NCBI GenBank assembly: GCA_034189695.1
Contig: JAXHUA010000139.1
Location: forward strand, 1 to 50,797
Source: JAXHUA01 sp034189695
GTDB taxonomy: Bacteria > Chloroflexota > Dehalococcoidia > E44-bin15
DNA length: 50,797 nt
Direction: 5' to 3'
In this document: positions 1 to 7,753 of the stretch, piece after piece
Layout: every line of letters begins with the position of its first letter
Position numbering within the stretch: the stretch's first letter is position 1
Notes under the pieces: model-generated
Seen by the model: only the letters and a program-made list of their open reading frames with translations
Database searches by the model: none
Told to the model about the DNA's origin: nothing
Translations under genes and position numbers: made by a program

Positions 1-82
1 GCGGCGCCGGTGCGCCATGGCGCACCTCGGCGAGGGAGAACTTGAGCGACGAGCTTCCACAGTTGATGGCAAGGATTATCAT
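1..82 (-). CDS. ackA: Acetate kinase, N-terminal fragment (runs off left edge)
   Basis: Reading the minus strand from the ATG at 82 gives a peptide beginning MIILAINCGSSSLKFSLAE. The NxGSSSLKF segment at residues 7-15 is the first phosphate-binding motif of acetate kinases (ASKHA fold), which normally lies within the first dozen residues, so this start fits the family. Only 27 codons are visible; the rest lies left of the window. Acetate kinase interconverts acetyl phosphate plus ADP with acetate plus ATP in the cytosol. An in-frame ATG at 112 would add ten residues, but neither start has a clear Shine-Dalgarno. The gene is divergent from the methylase at 278. The family call is fairly safe although the fragment is short. 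Confidence 0.8.
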   Translation of the reverse strand, partial: MIILAINCGSSSLKFSLAEVRHGAPAP

Positions 83-196
83 TGGATGAAAGGGCTGGCC
101 GTGCGAGGCCATGTGGCTGCATTCTATGCCGCGGCGTGCGCTTGTCAAGAGGCCGCCGCCCTCGAATCGGCTACACGGTACGCCAACAACAGAGCC

Positions 197-226
197 TTGC
201 CGTTAGTCGGACAGGAGTTATACAAT
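197..226 (+). promoter_or_regulatory. Candidate sigma-70-like promoter for the DNA methylase
   Basis: TTGCCG at 197-202 and TACAAT at 221-226 are separated by 18 bp and lie about 50 bp upstream of the ATG at 278, in the divergent gap between ackA and the methylase. The same TTGCCN type of -35 recurs upstream of other genes here. Confidence 0.4.
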
Positions 227-277
227 AGGCCGTAGCAAGCTGACCTTCGCGCTGAACAAATCGGCAGAGTCCTGAGA

Positions 278-3244
278 ATGGCGACAACCGAGCATACGAT
301 AAACGACGCCCTCGCCGAAGTCCTGACTGAGACCCGTAGCCTCTGGCGGTATAAGGGCGTCGTGAAATCTGAGAACATCGATGTTCTGAAAAGCAGCGGC
401 AAGAGGCCCGACATCCTGATCACCGAGCCAAATGTCTCCCCTGTTATCGTGGAGACGGAGATAGTGCCGGCGGTCTCGGTGGAATCCGATGCCAGAGAGC
501 GACTTGGCGAAGTGCTCAGTCTTTCGGGCAGGCGGATACTATCATCGCTGGCAGTCAGGATGGCAGCCAGGCTGAGGGACTTCTCAGGACAGTCGCTGAA
601 GGATGAAATCCTCAGTGCTTCCGACTTCGAAATGGCTCTCTATGCCGGGGAGAGCCCGGAGTCGAACGCACGCTGGCCGCGAAGCGGCTGGCTTCGTGGC
701 GGTGTTACCGACCTGTCGATTCTCATCCAGTCCGCTTCCGTGCCGCCTCCGGTCGTTGAAGAGGCGGCCAACCGGCTCGTTGACGGCGTAAATGAGGCCG
801 CTGCGCTCTTGACTGATATGGCGACGGCTCATCCCGGGGCGATGAACATGATCTGCGAGGAACTGCGCCAGCAGGATGGAGAGCAGACCCGGAGAATGGC
901 CATGACCATCCTGGCGAATGCGCTGGTGTTCCATGAGAGCCTGGCTCGCGGGACTGGCGACCTTTACTACGTTCGAACGCTTGACGAGCTGCGGGGCAAG
1001 CGCGGCGGCGTGAGCAAGAAGGAGATGCTGGAAGATTGGAAGAGGATTCTGAAGGTCAACTACTGGCCGATCTTCGATATCGCCCGGCGTATCATCGAGG
1101 TCATTCCCATAGATACCGCCAGGCCGCTCCTCGACAGCCTGGTCACCACGGCTGGGGAGCTGGTGGCGAACCACATGATGCGGTCACATGACCTGACCGG
1201 CGCTGTCTTCCAGCGGCTGATAGCCGACCGCAAGTTCCTTGCAGCCTACTACACACATCCGGCTTCGGCGGCGCTCCTGGTTGGCCTTGCCTTTGATGCC
1301 GACAGGACGCCGGGGAAGGGCTCGTGGGCAAAGGACAGCCATGTGACGGGTCTGCGTATAGCTGACTTCGCCTGCGGCACGGGCACTCTCCTGTCGGCAG
1401 CCTACCGCCGCATAAGCCAGTTGCACGAGGCATCCGGTGGTGATGCTGAACTGATTCACCCGGAGATGATGGCCACGGGGCTGGTCGGCTGCGATGTACT
1501 GCCGGCGGCCACTCACCTGACGGCTTCGATGCTGGCGGCGGCCCATCCTGCCGTCAAGTACAACCGCAGCTCGATAATGACGGTGGGCTACGGCTTGCGG
1601 GAGGACGGCGGTGTGTCCCTCGGCTCTCTGGACCTGCTCGACCCGCAGCGGGCATTCGACATCATCGCCATCACGGCGAAGGCCGTTGAGGGAATGGGCG
1701 AAAGCGAGAAAGAGGCATGGTCCACATTGCCTCACGCCTCGTTCGACGTGGTTATCATGAACCCGCCCTTCACGCGGGACACAGCGCATGAGGGCGTGAA
1801 GAGCGCCGTGCCGAACCCCATGTTTGCCGCCTTCGGCTCGGAAGCGGAAGAGCAGCGAGAGATGGCCCGAGCTGCCAAACGCCTTCTCCAGGGGACGAGC
1901 GCCCATGGCAATGCCGGGGAGGCCAGCGCCTTCCTCGTCCTCGCCGACCGCAAGCTCAAGCACATTGGGACTCTTGGCATGGTCATGCCGCTGAGCCTGC
2001 TGTTCGGAGAGGCATGGGAGGCGTCCCGGCAGCTACTGCGCAGGTCGTACGGCGACCTCCTCCTGGTCTCTATTGCTGGCGCTCGTGACGATGAGTTTTC
2101 GTTTTCGGCGGATACCGGAATGGGTGAGTGTCTGGTTGTCGGCCGCAGGTCTGCTAAGGCCAGCAGCCGGGCAACGTTTGTGGTGCTGAACGAGAGACCG
2201 TCTTCGACCATAGCGGGTTCGACCACCGCGGTTGAGGTCCATCGATTGAGAGGGGGCAAGCTGCGCAGGCTGGAAGACGGGCCGGTGGGGGGAAGCCTGG
2301 TTCATTTCGGCGACGACGCAATAGGGTATGCCATTGATGCGCCTCTACCCGAGAAAGGGCCGTGGAACCTGGCCCGCATCAAGGACGCTGCACTTGCCCA
2401 GGCCGCCTATCAGATGGCCAACTGTGCGATTATCTGGCTTCCCGGCATGACGAGGCAAGATGCGGTCTCAGTCTCTGTCAAAGCGGTCTCGGCTATTGCG
2501 AAGGTCGGGCCGGTTGACCGTGATGTCAATGGCAATACACCCGACGGGCGAATTCGCGGGCCGTTCCAGATAGAAGCTCTGAAAGCCAGGTCCGCACCCA
2601 CCTACCCGGTGTTGTGGGCACATGATGCTCGCCGCGAAAGGTGCATGGAGTTCGAGGCGGACAGCGAAGGCTTCATACGCCAGGGCGCCAGTCCCGAGGA
2701 AGACAGGCTGGTTCGGGCCAAGGCTGAGCGGATCTGGGGAACAGCGTCTCACTGCCATTTCAACCGCGATTTTCGATTCAACAGCCAGTCCACCGCCATG
2801 CAATTCACCGATAGGCGAACCATTGGAGGTATGGCCTGGCCGTCCATCATCCTCGCGAGCGCGGAACAGGAGAAGGCACTGGTGCTGTGGGCGAACTCGT
2901 CTCTTGGCCTCCTGCTTCACTGGTGGCATGCCAACAAGCAGCAGGCGGGCCGGGGCAGAATTGGAGTGTCGGCTCTAGGGTCGCTGCCGGTGCTCGATGT
3001 CACGAAACTGTCGCAAGAAGCACTTTCCAGCGCGGTAGCTGTCTTCGATGACATGAAGCACCGTGAACTGCGGCCGGTCAACGAGATTGCTCAAGACCCC
3101 GTGCGCCACGAAATTGACATGAGGCTGGGCGGAGAGGTGCTGGGACTGCCGCCAGGGCTGCTGGCGCCCGACGGTGCTCTAGCACTGTTGAGGGAGAAGC
3201 TCGCCCTTGAGCCTTCCATAACTGGAAGCAAGTCAAGGTCCTGA
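278..3244 (+). CDS. Large N6-adenine DNA methylase (type IIG-like, stand-alone)
   Basis: This 988-residue protein carries the two hallmarks of N6-adenine DNA methyltransferases: the SAM-binding motif DFACGTG at residues 363-369 and the catalytic NPPF at 495-498. It should transfer a methyl group from SAM to adenine in DNA. About 360 residues precede the methylase core and about 490 follow it, the latter probably including target recognition. Near the N-terminus a PD (44-45) is followed by ExE (59-61), spaced like the metal site of PD-(D/E)xK nucleases but with Glu in place of Lys. A single-chain type IIG restriction-modification enzyme is therefore possible but unproven. No separate restriction or BREX gene is beside it. 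The start has only a weak ribosome-binding site. Confidence 0.75.
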   Translation: MATTEHTINDALAEVLTETRSLWRYKGVVKSENIDVLKSSGKRPDILITEPNVSPVIVETEIVPAVSVESDARERLGEVLSLSGRRILSSLAVRMAARLRDFSGQSLKDEILSASDFEMALYAGESPESNARWPRSGWLRGGVTDLSILIQSASVPPPVVEEAANRLVDGVNEAAALLTDMATAHPGAMNMICEELRQQDGEQTRRMAMTILANALVFHESLARGTGDLYYVRTLDELRGKRGGVSKKEMLEDWKRILKVNYWPIFDIARRIIEVIPIDTARPLLDSLVTTAGELVANHMMRSHDLTGAVFQRLIADRKFLAAYYTHPASAALLVGLAFDADRTPGKGSWAKDSHVTGLRIADFACGTGTLLSAAYRRISQLHEASGGDAELIHPEMMATGLVGCDVLPAATHLTASMLAAAHPAVKYNRSSIMTVGYGLREDGGVSLGSLDLLDPQRAFDIIAITAKAVEGMGESEKEAWSTLPHASFDVVIMNPPFTRDTAHEGVKSAVPNPMFAAFGSEAEEQREMARAAKRLLQGTSAHGNAGEASAFLVLADRKLKHIGTLGMVMPLSLLFGEAWEASRQLLRRSYGDLLLVSIAGARDDEFSFSADTGMGECLVVGRRSAKASSRATFVVLNERPSSTIAGSTTAVEVHRLRGGKLRRLEDGPVGGSLVHFGDDAIGYAIDAPLPEKGPWNLARIKDAALAQAAYQMANCAIIWLPGMTRQDAVSVSVKAVSAIAKVGPVDRDVNGNTPDGRIRGPFQIEALKARSAPTYPVLWAHDARRERCMEFEADSEGFIRQGASPEEDRLVRAKAERIWGTASHCHFNRDFRFNSQSTAMQFTDRRTIGGMAWPSIILASAEQEKALVLWANSSLGLLLHWWHANKQQAGRGRIGVSALGSLPVLDVTKLSQEALSSAVAVFDDMKHRELRPVNEIAQDPVRHEIDMRLGGEVLGLPPGLLAPDGALALLREKLALEPSITGSKSRS

Positions 3245-3289
3245 CACCGCATGTAGCCGCCTGGCGTGGCGACGGGAGTTCGCCGCTCC

Positions 3290-4066
3290 CTAGGGTGTTT
3301 CGAGCGTGAGGCCGACGGGGCAGTGGTCCGAGCCCATCACGTCGGGCATGATGAAGGCCTCGGTCACCGAGGGCAGAAGGTCCTGGCTGACAAAGAAGTA
3401 GTCGATCCTCCAGCCGACGTTCCGCTGGCGCGCCCTCGACTTCAGGTCCCACCACGTGTACTGCTGGGGCTCGCTGTTGAAGTGGCGGAAGGTATCGACG
3501 TAGCCGTGGGCGATGAACCTGTCTATCCACTCCCGCTCCATCGGCAGGAAGCCGGAGGTCTTCTCATTCTTCTTCGGCCGGGCCAGGTCTATCTCCCTGT
3601 GGGCCGTATTGAAATCGCCGCAGACCACGAGTTTCCGGCCCTGCGCCCTCAGGCCATCCGTGAAGGCGAGGAACGCCTCGTAGAAGTCCATCTTGTACTG
3701 GAGGCGAACGGCGTCCTTCTTGCCGTTGGGGAAGTACACGTTCAGCAGGGTGAACCCCGGGTGCTCCGTCAGCACCAGCCGCCCCTCGCCGTCAAGCTCG
3801 GGAACGTCCAGGCCGTACCGCACTGTCAGCGGTTTGTCTCTGGTGAAGGTGGCGACGCCGCTGTACCCCGTCCTCTCCGGTGAGTTCCAGTATACGTAGT
3901 AGCCCGCAGGCTGGCGCAGGGATGTCTCGAGCTGGTCGGGGCTGGCCTTCGTCTCCTGAAGGCACAGGATGTCCGGCGCCTCGCTGTCCAGCCATTCCAG
4001 CAGGCCCTTGCGCGCCACCGCCCTGACGCCGTTCACGTTCCAGCACAGAATCCTCATCCGCGGCAT
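3290..4066 (-). CDS. xthA: Exodeoxyribonuclease III (AP endonuclease family)
   Basis: The 258-residue product has the full endonuclease/exonuclease/phosphatase fold signature: ILCWNVNGVRA near the start, LCLQETKAS with the metal-binding Glu, GDFNTAHREIDL, IDYFFVS, and the terminal MGSDHCPVGL with the catalytic Asp-His pair. Family members cleave DNA 5' to abasic sites and degrade 3' ends in base excision repair. The ATG at 4066 is preferred to upstream in-frame codons because GAGGGGG lies about nine bases before it and the length matches the family. The gene converges on the methylase (45 bp gap) and is divergent from the flavin reductase. Confidence 0.93.
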   Translation of the reverse strand: MPRMRILCWNVNGVRAVARKGLLEWLDSEAPDILCLQETKASPDQLETSLRQPAGYYVYWNSPERTGYSGVATFTRDKPLTVRYGLDVPELDGEGRLVLTEHPGFTLLNVYFPNGKKDAVRLQYKMDFYEAFLAFTDGLRAQGRKLVVCGDFNTAHREIDLARPKKNEKTSGFLPMEREWIDRFIAHGYVDTFRHFNSEPQQYTWWDLKSRARQRNVGWRIDYFFVSQDLLPSVTEAFIMPDVMGSDHCPVGLTLETP

Positions 4067-4108
4067 TGTGACACACCCCCTCAGCCCTCTGTGTGGCGAT
4101 GCATGCTT

Positions 4109-4138
4109 TTGAAACGCATCCGGGATGGTGCTATTATA
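4109..4138. promoter_or_regulatory. Overlapping divergent -10 elements between xthA and the flavin reductase
   Basis: On the plus strand TTGAAA (4109-4114), a 17 bp spacer and TATTAT (4132-4137) form a good promoter for the flavin reductase. The -10 sits in the palindrome GCTATTATAGC, so the minus strand shows a perfect TATAAT (4138-4133) directed at xthA, although I see no good -35 for that direction. One shared opening site could serve both genes. Confidence 0.5.
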
Positions 4139-4245
4139 GCATGGCGAATCGCCGGCGCTCCGGAGGCTGGCGATTCCGCGTTCTCTCAGGTCGCGGCGGG
4201 CCGGCGCCGGGGATGCGGCGTACACGCGAGCAGTGGAGGTGCATC

Positions 4246-4812
4246 TTGAAGGTACTGGGGATCATGGGCAGCCCGAGGATGAAGGGTAACACCGACCTGC
4301 TTATGGATGAGGCGCTGAAGGGGGCGCAGGCCGGGGGGGCGGAGGTGGAGAAGCTGGTGGTAGACAGGCTGAACATATCCCCGTGCCGCGAGTACAACGC
4401 CTGTCTCCGCGACGGGAACTGCGTAATACATGACGACATGGACGACATCTACCCCAAGCTGTTGCACGCGGACGTCGTAATTGTCGGGTCACCCATGTTC
4501 TTCTACGCGCTCACCAGCCAGCTCAAGGCGCTCATAGACCGCTGCCAGGCGCTGTGGGCCCGGAAGTGCGTCCTTGACATAAACCCGCCGAATTCCTCAC
4601 GAAAGGGCGCCTTCATTGGCGTCGGTGCCACCAGGGGTGAGAAGCTGTTCGAGGGGTCGAAGCTGACGCTCAAGTACTTCTTCCAGGCGATCGGCGTGGA
4701 GTACGCCGACGAGCTTCTGCTTCGGGGCGTTGACAGGAGGGGGGAGATAGAGCAGCACCCGACCGCGCTGACCGACGCCTTCGAAATGGGCAGGAGGCTG
4801 GCGGGCACGTAA
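4246..4812 (+). CDS. NADPH-dependent FMN reductase / flavodoxin-like protein
   Basis: The 188-residue protein opens with KVLGIMGSPRMKGNT, the phosphate-binding loop for FMN in the NADPH-dependent FMN reductase and iron-sulfur flavoprotein family, and continues with VVIVGSPMFFYALTSQLK, the second flavin-binding segment. Between them is a cysteine-bearing stretch (CREYNACLRDGNC) at the place where related proteins carry a conserved Cys cluster. The spacing does not match a classical 4Fe-4S motif. It probably transfers electrons through bound FMN in the cytosol; the partner is unknown. I chose the TTG at 4246 because GGAGGT lies five bases upstream and the longer reading frame adds a peptide unlike the family. 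Confidence 0.82.
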   Translation: MKVLGIMGSPRMKGNTDLLMDEALKGAQAGGAEVEKLVVDRLNISPCREYNACLRDGNCVIHDDMDDIYPKLLHADVVIVGSPMFFYALTSQLKALIDRCQALWARKCVLDINPPNSSRKGAFIGVGATRGEKLFEGSKLTLKYFFQAIGVEYADELLLRGVDRRGEIEQHPTALTDAFEMGRRLAGT

Positions 4813-4814
4813 GC

Positions 4815-4843
4815 CGGCGACCGGCGCGTGTGCCGGGTCGCCG
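4815..4843 (+). terminator. Stem-loop after the flavin reductase (possible terminator)
   Basis: CGGCGACC (4815-4822) pairs with GGTCGCCG (4836-4843), with an inner GGC/GCC extension and a six-base loop. There is no T-run, so it may be a processing or pausing hairpin rather than an intrinsic terminator. The rest of the 245 bp gap before pfk holds a second imperfect hairpin (4931-4958) and no gene that I can support. Confidence 0.4.
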
Positions 4844-5057
4844 CATCACCTCATTCCTCAACCGCTCCAGGCGTGGACCGCCCGGAGCCGCTCCCTGCAC
4901 TCCGTACGCACGGGCGGATGGCATATTCAGGCTATCCCCGGCTCGAATGCGGGGTAGCACCCTCGACCGAAGGGCGGCAGGCTCACATAATAGTGGCCAA
5001 CTAGTATGGGACCCTCGTGTGCCCTGGAGCGAACGATTCTGGAGTGGAGCAGATGCA

Positions 5058-6215
5058 ATGAGGAAAAGCAGGATAGGCGTTCTGACCGGCGGTGGCGACT
5101 GCGCCGGGCTGAACCCGGCGCTCAAGTGGGTTGTCAAGACCGCGCTGGACGAGCGGCTGCGGGAGGAGAGCGGCACCAGGTACGAGGTGGTGGGCATAAG
5201 AGATGGGTGGACGGGACTGGTGGATGCTGACGGTGGCAGCCATGCATCGGGGGAGTGGATTGTCCAGGGGTTTGACGTGTTCCGCAGCGTCGTCCTCAGT
5301 GAGGATGTGGTGCGGACGTGGGACCGGTATGGTGGCACGTTCCTGGGGACTTCGCGGACGAATCCCTACAACCCGCAGAACGACCAGTCGGAGAAGGTGC
5401 TGGAGAACATCGAGAGGCTGGGCCTGGAGGCCATCATAGCCATCGGTGGGGAGGACACGCTCGGAGTCGCGTGCAAGCTCTCGAACGACGGCGTCAACGT
5501 GATTGGGATACCCAAGACGATTGACAAAGACCTGCCGGGGACGGACTACACGCTGGGCTTCGAGACGGCGCTCAACGTCATCACCGAGGAGGTCGACAGG
5601 CTGCGGACGACCGCCGGCTCTCACAGGCGGGTGTTTGTGGTCGAAACGATGGGGAGACATGCGGGCTGGCTTGCCCTGGAGGGAGGAGAGGCGAGCGGTG
5701 CATTCATCATTCTTATCCCAGAGCACGATTTCTCGATGGAGAGGGTGAACCAGCTAATCCGCGAGGCGGCGATAACGGGCGCCAGGTACAGCATCATCGT
5801 TGCGGCCGAGGGGGCGAAGCCGCAAGGGGGCTCGGAGTTCGTGCTCAGGAATGACGTGGACGGTTTCGGTCACCAGGCTCTCGGCGGCATCGCGGAGTAC
5901 GTAGCCGAAGGGATACACCAGGCGCTCGGCCTCGATACGCGGAGCATAGTGCTGAGCCACTTGCAGCGAGGTGGCGCTCCGTGTGCCTACGACCGCAGGA
6001 TGGGGCGATACTTCGGCATAGCCGCGGTTGACCTGGTGGTGAAGAAAGACTTCGGCAGGATGGTCAGCTATCGGAACGGTGAGATAACATCCGTGCCCCT
6101 GGCGGAGGCGATGGGACCAGCGCGGCTGGTGGACGTAAAGACCCACTACGATGCGGACAGGTACAACGGGCGTCGGGTCATCCTCAATCGGGTTGTGGAG
6201 AGGCAACATGCGTAG
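5058..6215 (+). CDS. pfp: 6-phosphofructokinase, predicted PPi-dependent
   Basis: The 385-residue protein is a PfkA-superfamily phosphofructokinase: GVLTGGGDCAGLNP at the N-terminus binds the phosphoryl donor, and PKTIDKD (152-158) contains the catalytic Asp156. Two positions that distinguish donors favour pyrophosphate. GGEDT has Asp133 where ATP enzymes have Gly (E. coli Gly104), and Lys153 replaces the Gly of PGTIDND. It would phosphorylate fructose 6-phosphate reversibly. The ATG at 5058 has GGAG eight bases upstream; the open frame extends further upstream but without family similarity. It overlaps the aldolase start by eight bases, so the two are translationally coupled. Confidence 0.88.
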   Translation: MRKSRIGVLTGGGDCAGLNPALKWVVKTALDERLREESGTRYEVVGIRDGWTGLVDADGGSHASGEWIVQGFDVFRSVVLSEDVVRTWDRYGGTFLGTSRTNPYNPQNDQSEKVLENIERLGLEAIIAIGGEDTLGVACKLSNDGVNVIGIPKTIDKDLPGTDYTLGFETALNVITEEVDRLRTTAGSHRRVFVVETMGRHAGWLALEGGEASGAFIILIPEHDFSMERVNQLIREAAITGARYSIIVAAEGAKPQGGSEFVLRNDVDGFGHQALGGIAEYVAEGIHQALGLDTRSIVLSHLQRGGAPCAYDRRMGRYFGIAAVDLVVKKDFGRMVSYRNGEITSVPLAEAMGPARLVDVKTHYDADRYNGRRVILNRVVERQHA

Positions 6216-7482
6216 CGTGCACAGCGAGATCGACTCCCTGGTGGAAGGGGCGGTCTTCGGTTCAGGTGAGCAGGCGGCGGCGAGCCGGGGACTCATCCGG
6301 CAACTGGCTGCCGAAGGGGGAATCGTACCGGCGAGCATTCAGGGCCTGTATGACGCTGCGGGCAAGGGCCTGTACAACGGCATCACGGTGCCGGCCATCA
6401 ACATCCGCGGGCTGACCTATCATGTCGCCCGGGCTGTCTTCCGGGCGGCCCTCGGGTGCAGGGCTGGCGCCATCATATTCGAACTCGCGCGTTCAGAGAT
6501 GGGCTACACACGCCAGAGCCCGGGGGAGTATGCGGCGTGCGTGCTGGCTGCGGCCGTCAAAGAAGGCTTCAGCGGGCCGGTGTTCCTTCAGGGCGACCAT
6601 TTCCAGGTGAAGGCCGGCAGGTATCGAGAGGAGCCGCAGGTCGAACTGAAGGCCATCAAGGACCTGACTCGTCAGGCGGTCAACGCGGGCTTTCTCAACA
6701 TCGACATCGATGCCTCCACGCTGGTTGACCTGAGCCGTAACAGTCTCGAAGAACAGCAGGAGGAGAACTGCCGGGTCACCGCCGAAATGACCAGATTCAT
6801 ACGCGACATAGAGCCTGAAGGGGTAACCATCTCGGTTGGCGGCGAGATCGGGGAGGTAGGGAAGGAGAACAGCACTGTTGCCGACCTGCGGGCGTTTATG
6901 TCGGGATACCTCAGCCAACTGGGGCCTGGTGTGAGGGGGATTTCGAAGATCAGCGTGCAGACTGGCACGACGCACGGTGGCGTGGTGCTCCCCGACGGGT
7001 CGATAGCCAGCGTCAACATCGACTTCGCGACGCTCGAGAGGCTGTCCCGGGCGGCACGGGAGGAGTTCGGTCTGGGTGGAGCGGTGCAGCACGGGGCTTC
7101 GACCCTTCCCGATGAAGCGTTCGACAGGTTCCCCCAGGTCGGCACGCTTGAGGTGCACCTGGCCACTGGATTCCAGAACATCATACTTGACAGCCCGTTC
7201 TTGCCCGCGATCTTGCGCGCCCGCATCCAGGGCCATCTGCTGAAGGAGTATTCCGGCGAGAGGAAGGCCGGAGAGACCGACCAGCAGTTCCTGTACAAGA
7301 CCCGGAAGAAGGCATTCGGCGACTTCAAGGAAGAGCTGTGGAACCTCTCCGAAGGTAGAGTGGCCACCCTGCAGAAGACACTGGAGGAGCGTTTCTCGCT
7401 CCTGTTCCACAAGCTCAAGGTGGTGGAGACGGCCGACCTGGTCAGCACCTTTGTGAACTGCGAACCGTCGTGCACTCCGTAG
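6208..7482 (+). CDS. fba: Class II fructose-bisphosphate aldolase family
   Basis: The 424-residue protein shows class II (zinc) aldolase features: QGDHFQVK with Asp130-His131, the metal-ligand region TTHGGVVLPDG, and VQHGAST, the third His-containing loop that also contacts substrate phosphate. It should cleave fructose 1,6-bisphosphate to DHAP and glyceraldehyde 3-phosphate, or act on the related tagatose bisphosphate. It is longer than E. coli FbaA (about 360 residues), with an extended N-terminal segment and C-terminal tail. The ATG lies inside the last codons of the phosphofructokinase (ATGCGTAG overlap) with GAGAGG upstream, so both consecutive glycolytic steps are co-expressed. Confidence 0.87.
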   Translation: MRSVHSEIDSLVEGAVFGSGEQAAASRGLIRQLAAEGGIVPASIQGLYDAAGKGLYNGITVPAINIRGLTYHVARAVFRAALGCRAGAIIFELARSEMGYTRQSPGEYAACVLAAAVKEGFSGPVFLQGDHFQVKAGRYREEPQVELKAIKDLTRQAVNAGFLNIDIDASTLVDLSRNSLEEQQEENCRVTAEMTRFIRDIEPEGVTISVGGEIGEVGKENSTVADLRAFMSGYLSQLGPGVRGISKISVQTGTTHGGVVLPDGSIASVNIDFATLERLSRAAREEFGLGGAVQHGASTLPDEAFDRFPQVGTLEVHLATGFQNIILDSPFLPAILRARIQGHLLKEYSGERKAGETDQQFLYKTRKKAFGDFKEELWNLSEGRVATLQKTLEERFSLLFHKLKVVETADLVSTFVNCEPSCTP

Positions 7483-7530
7483 CCTCGGAGTGGACATCGC
7501 CTGCCTCACACCGGCTGTGGAAGCAAGCCT

Positions 7531-7662
7531 GGGCGGAGCGGATGCTCCGCCCTACCCGTATGTGCTGGCGTGTTGGACATGCCTTTCGCCCCGCGCACCT
7601 CCGGGTAGCCTGGAGCATCGGCTCCAGGCCGCCTACCCACGTATGCTGGCACGTTGCGGACG
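7531..7662. repeat. Two tandem copies of a hairpin-plus-tail repeat
   Basis: Copy 1 is a perfect 9 bp stem with a 4 nt loop (GGGCGGAGC at 7531-7539, GCTCCGCCC at 7544-7552), followed by CTACCCGTATGTGCTGGCGT. Copy 2, 77 bp later, is another perfect 9 bp stem with a 4 nt loop (GCCTGGAGC at 7608-7616, GCTCCAGGC at 7621-7629), followed by CTACCCACGTATGCTGGCAC. The inner GGAGC/GCTCC is shared, while the outer stem bases differ in compensating pairs. It looks like a REP-type palindromic repeat and may also end the aldolase transcript. The rest of the 271 bp gap holds the heliorhodopsin promoter. Confidence 0.65.
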
Positions 7663-7690
7663 CCCCACGTCCACACCAACCCGGGACTTC

Positions 7691-7720
7691 TTGTCAGAAG
7701 GGCACCCGCATTCGTAGAAT
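7691..7720 (+). promoter_or_regulatory. Promoter of the heliorhodopsin gene
   Basis: TTGTCA (7691-7696), an 18 bp spacer and TAGAAT (7715-7720) give 5/6 matches to both sigma-70 hexamers. The expected start near 7727 leaves a leader of about 27 nt that contains the GGGAGG ribosome-binding site at 7742-7747. Confidence 0.6.
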
Positions 7721-7753
7721 CGTGCTCTACATCCGGGGAATGGGAGGTGTGTT

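Noticed and set aside
17..235. 72-codon plus-strand frame at the left edge
   Set aside because: It is antisense to the clear acetate kinase N-terminus (1-82) and resembles no protein.
278..3244. BREX (pglX) or complete restriction-modification system
   Set aside because: No pglZ, brxC, specificity or restriction genes flank the methylase; the neighbours are housekeeping genes.
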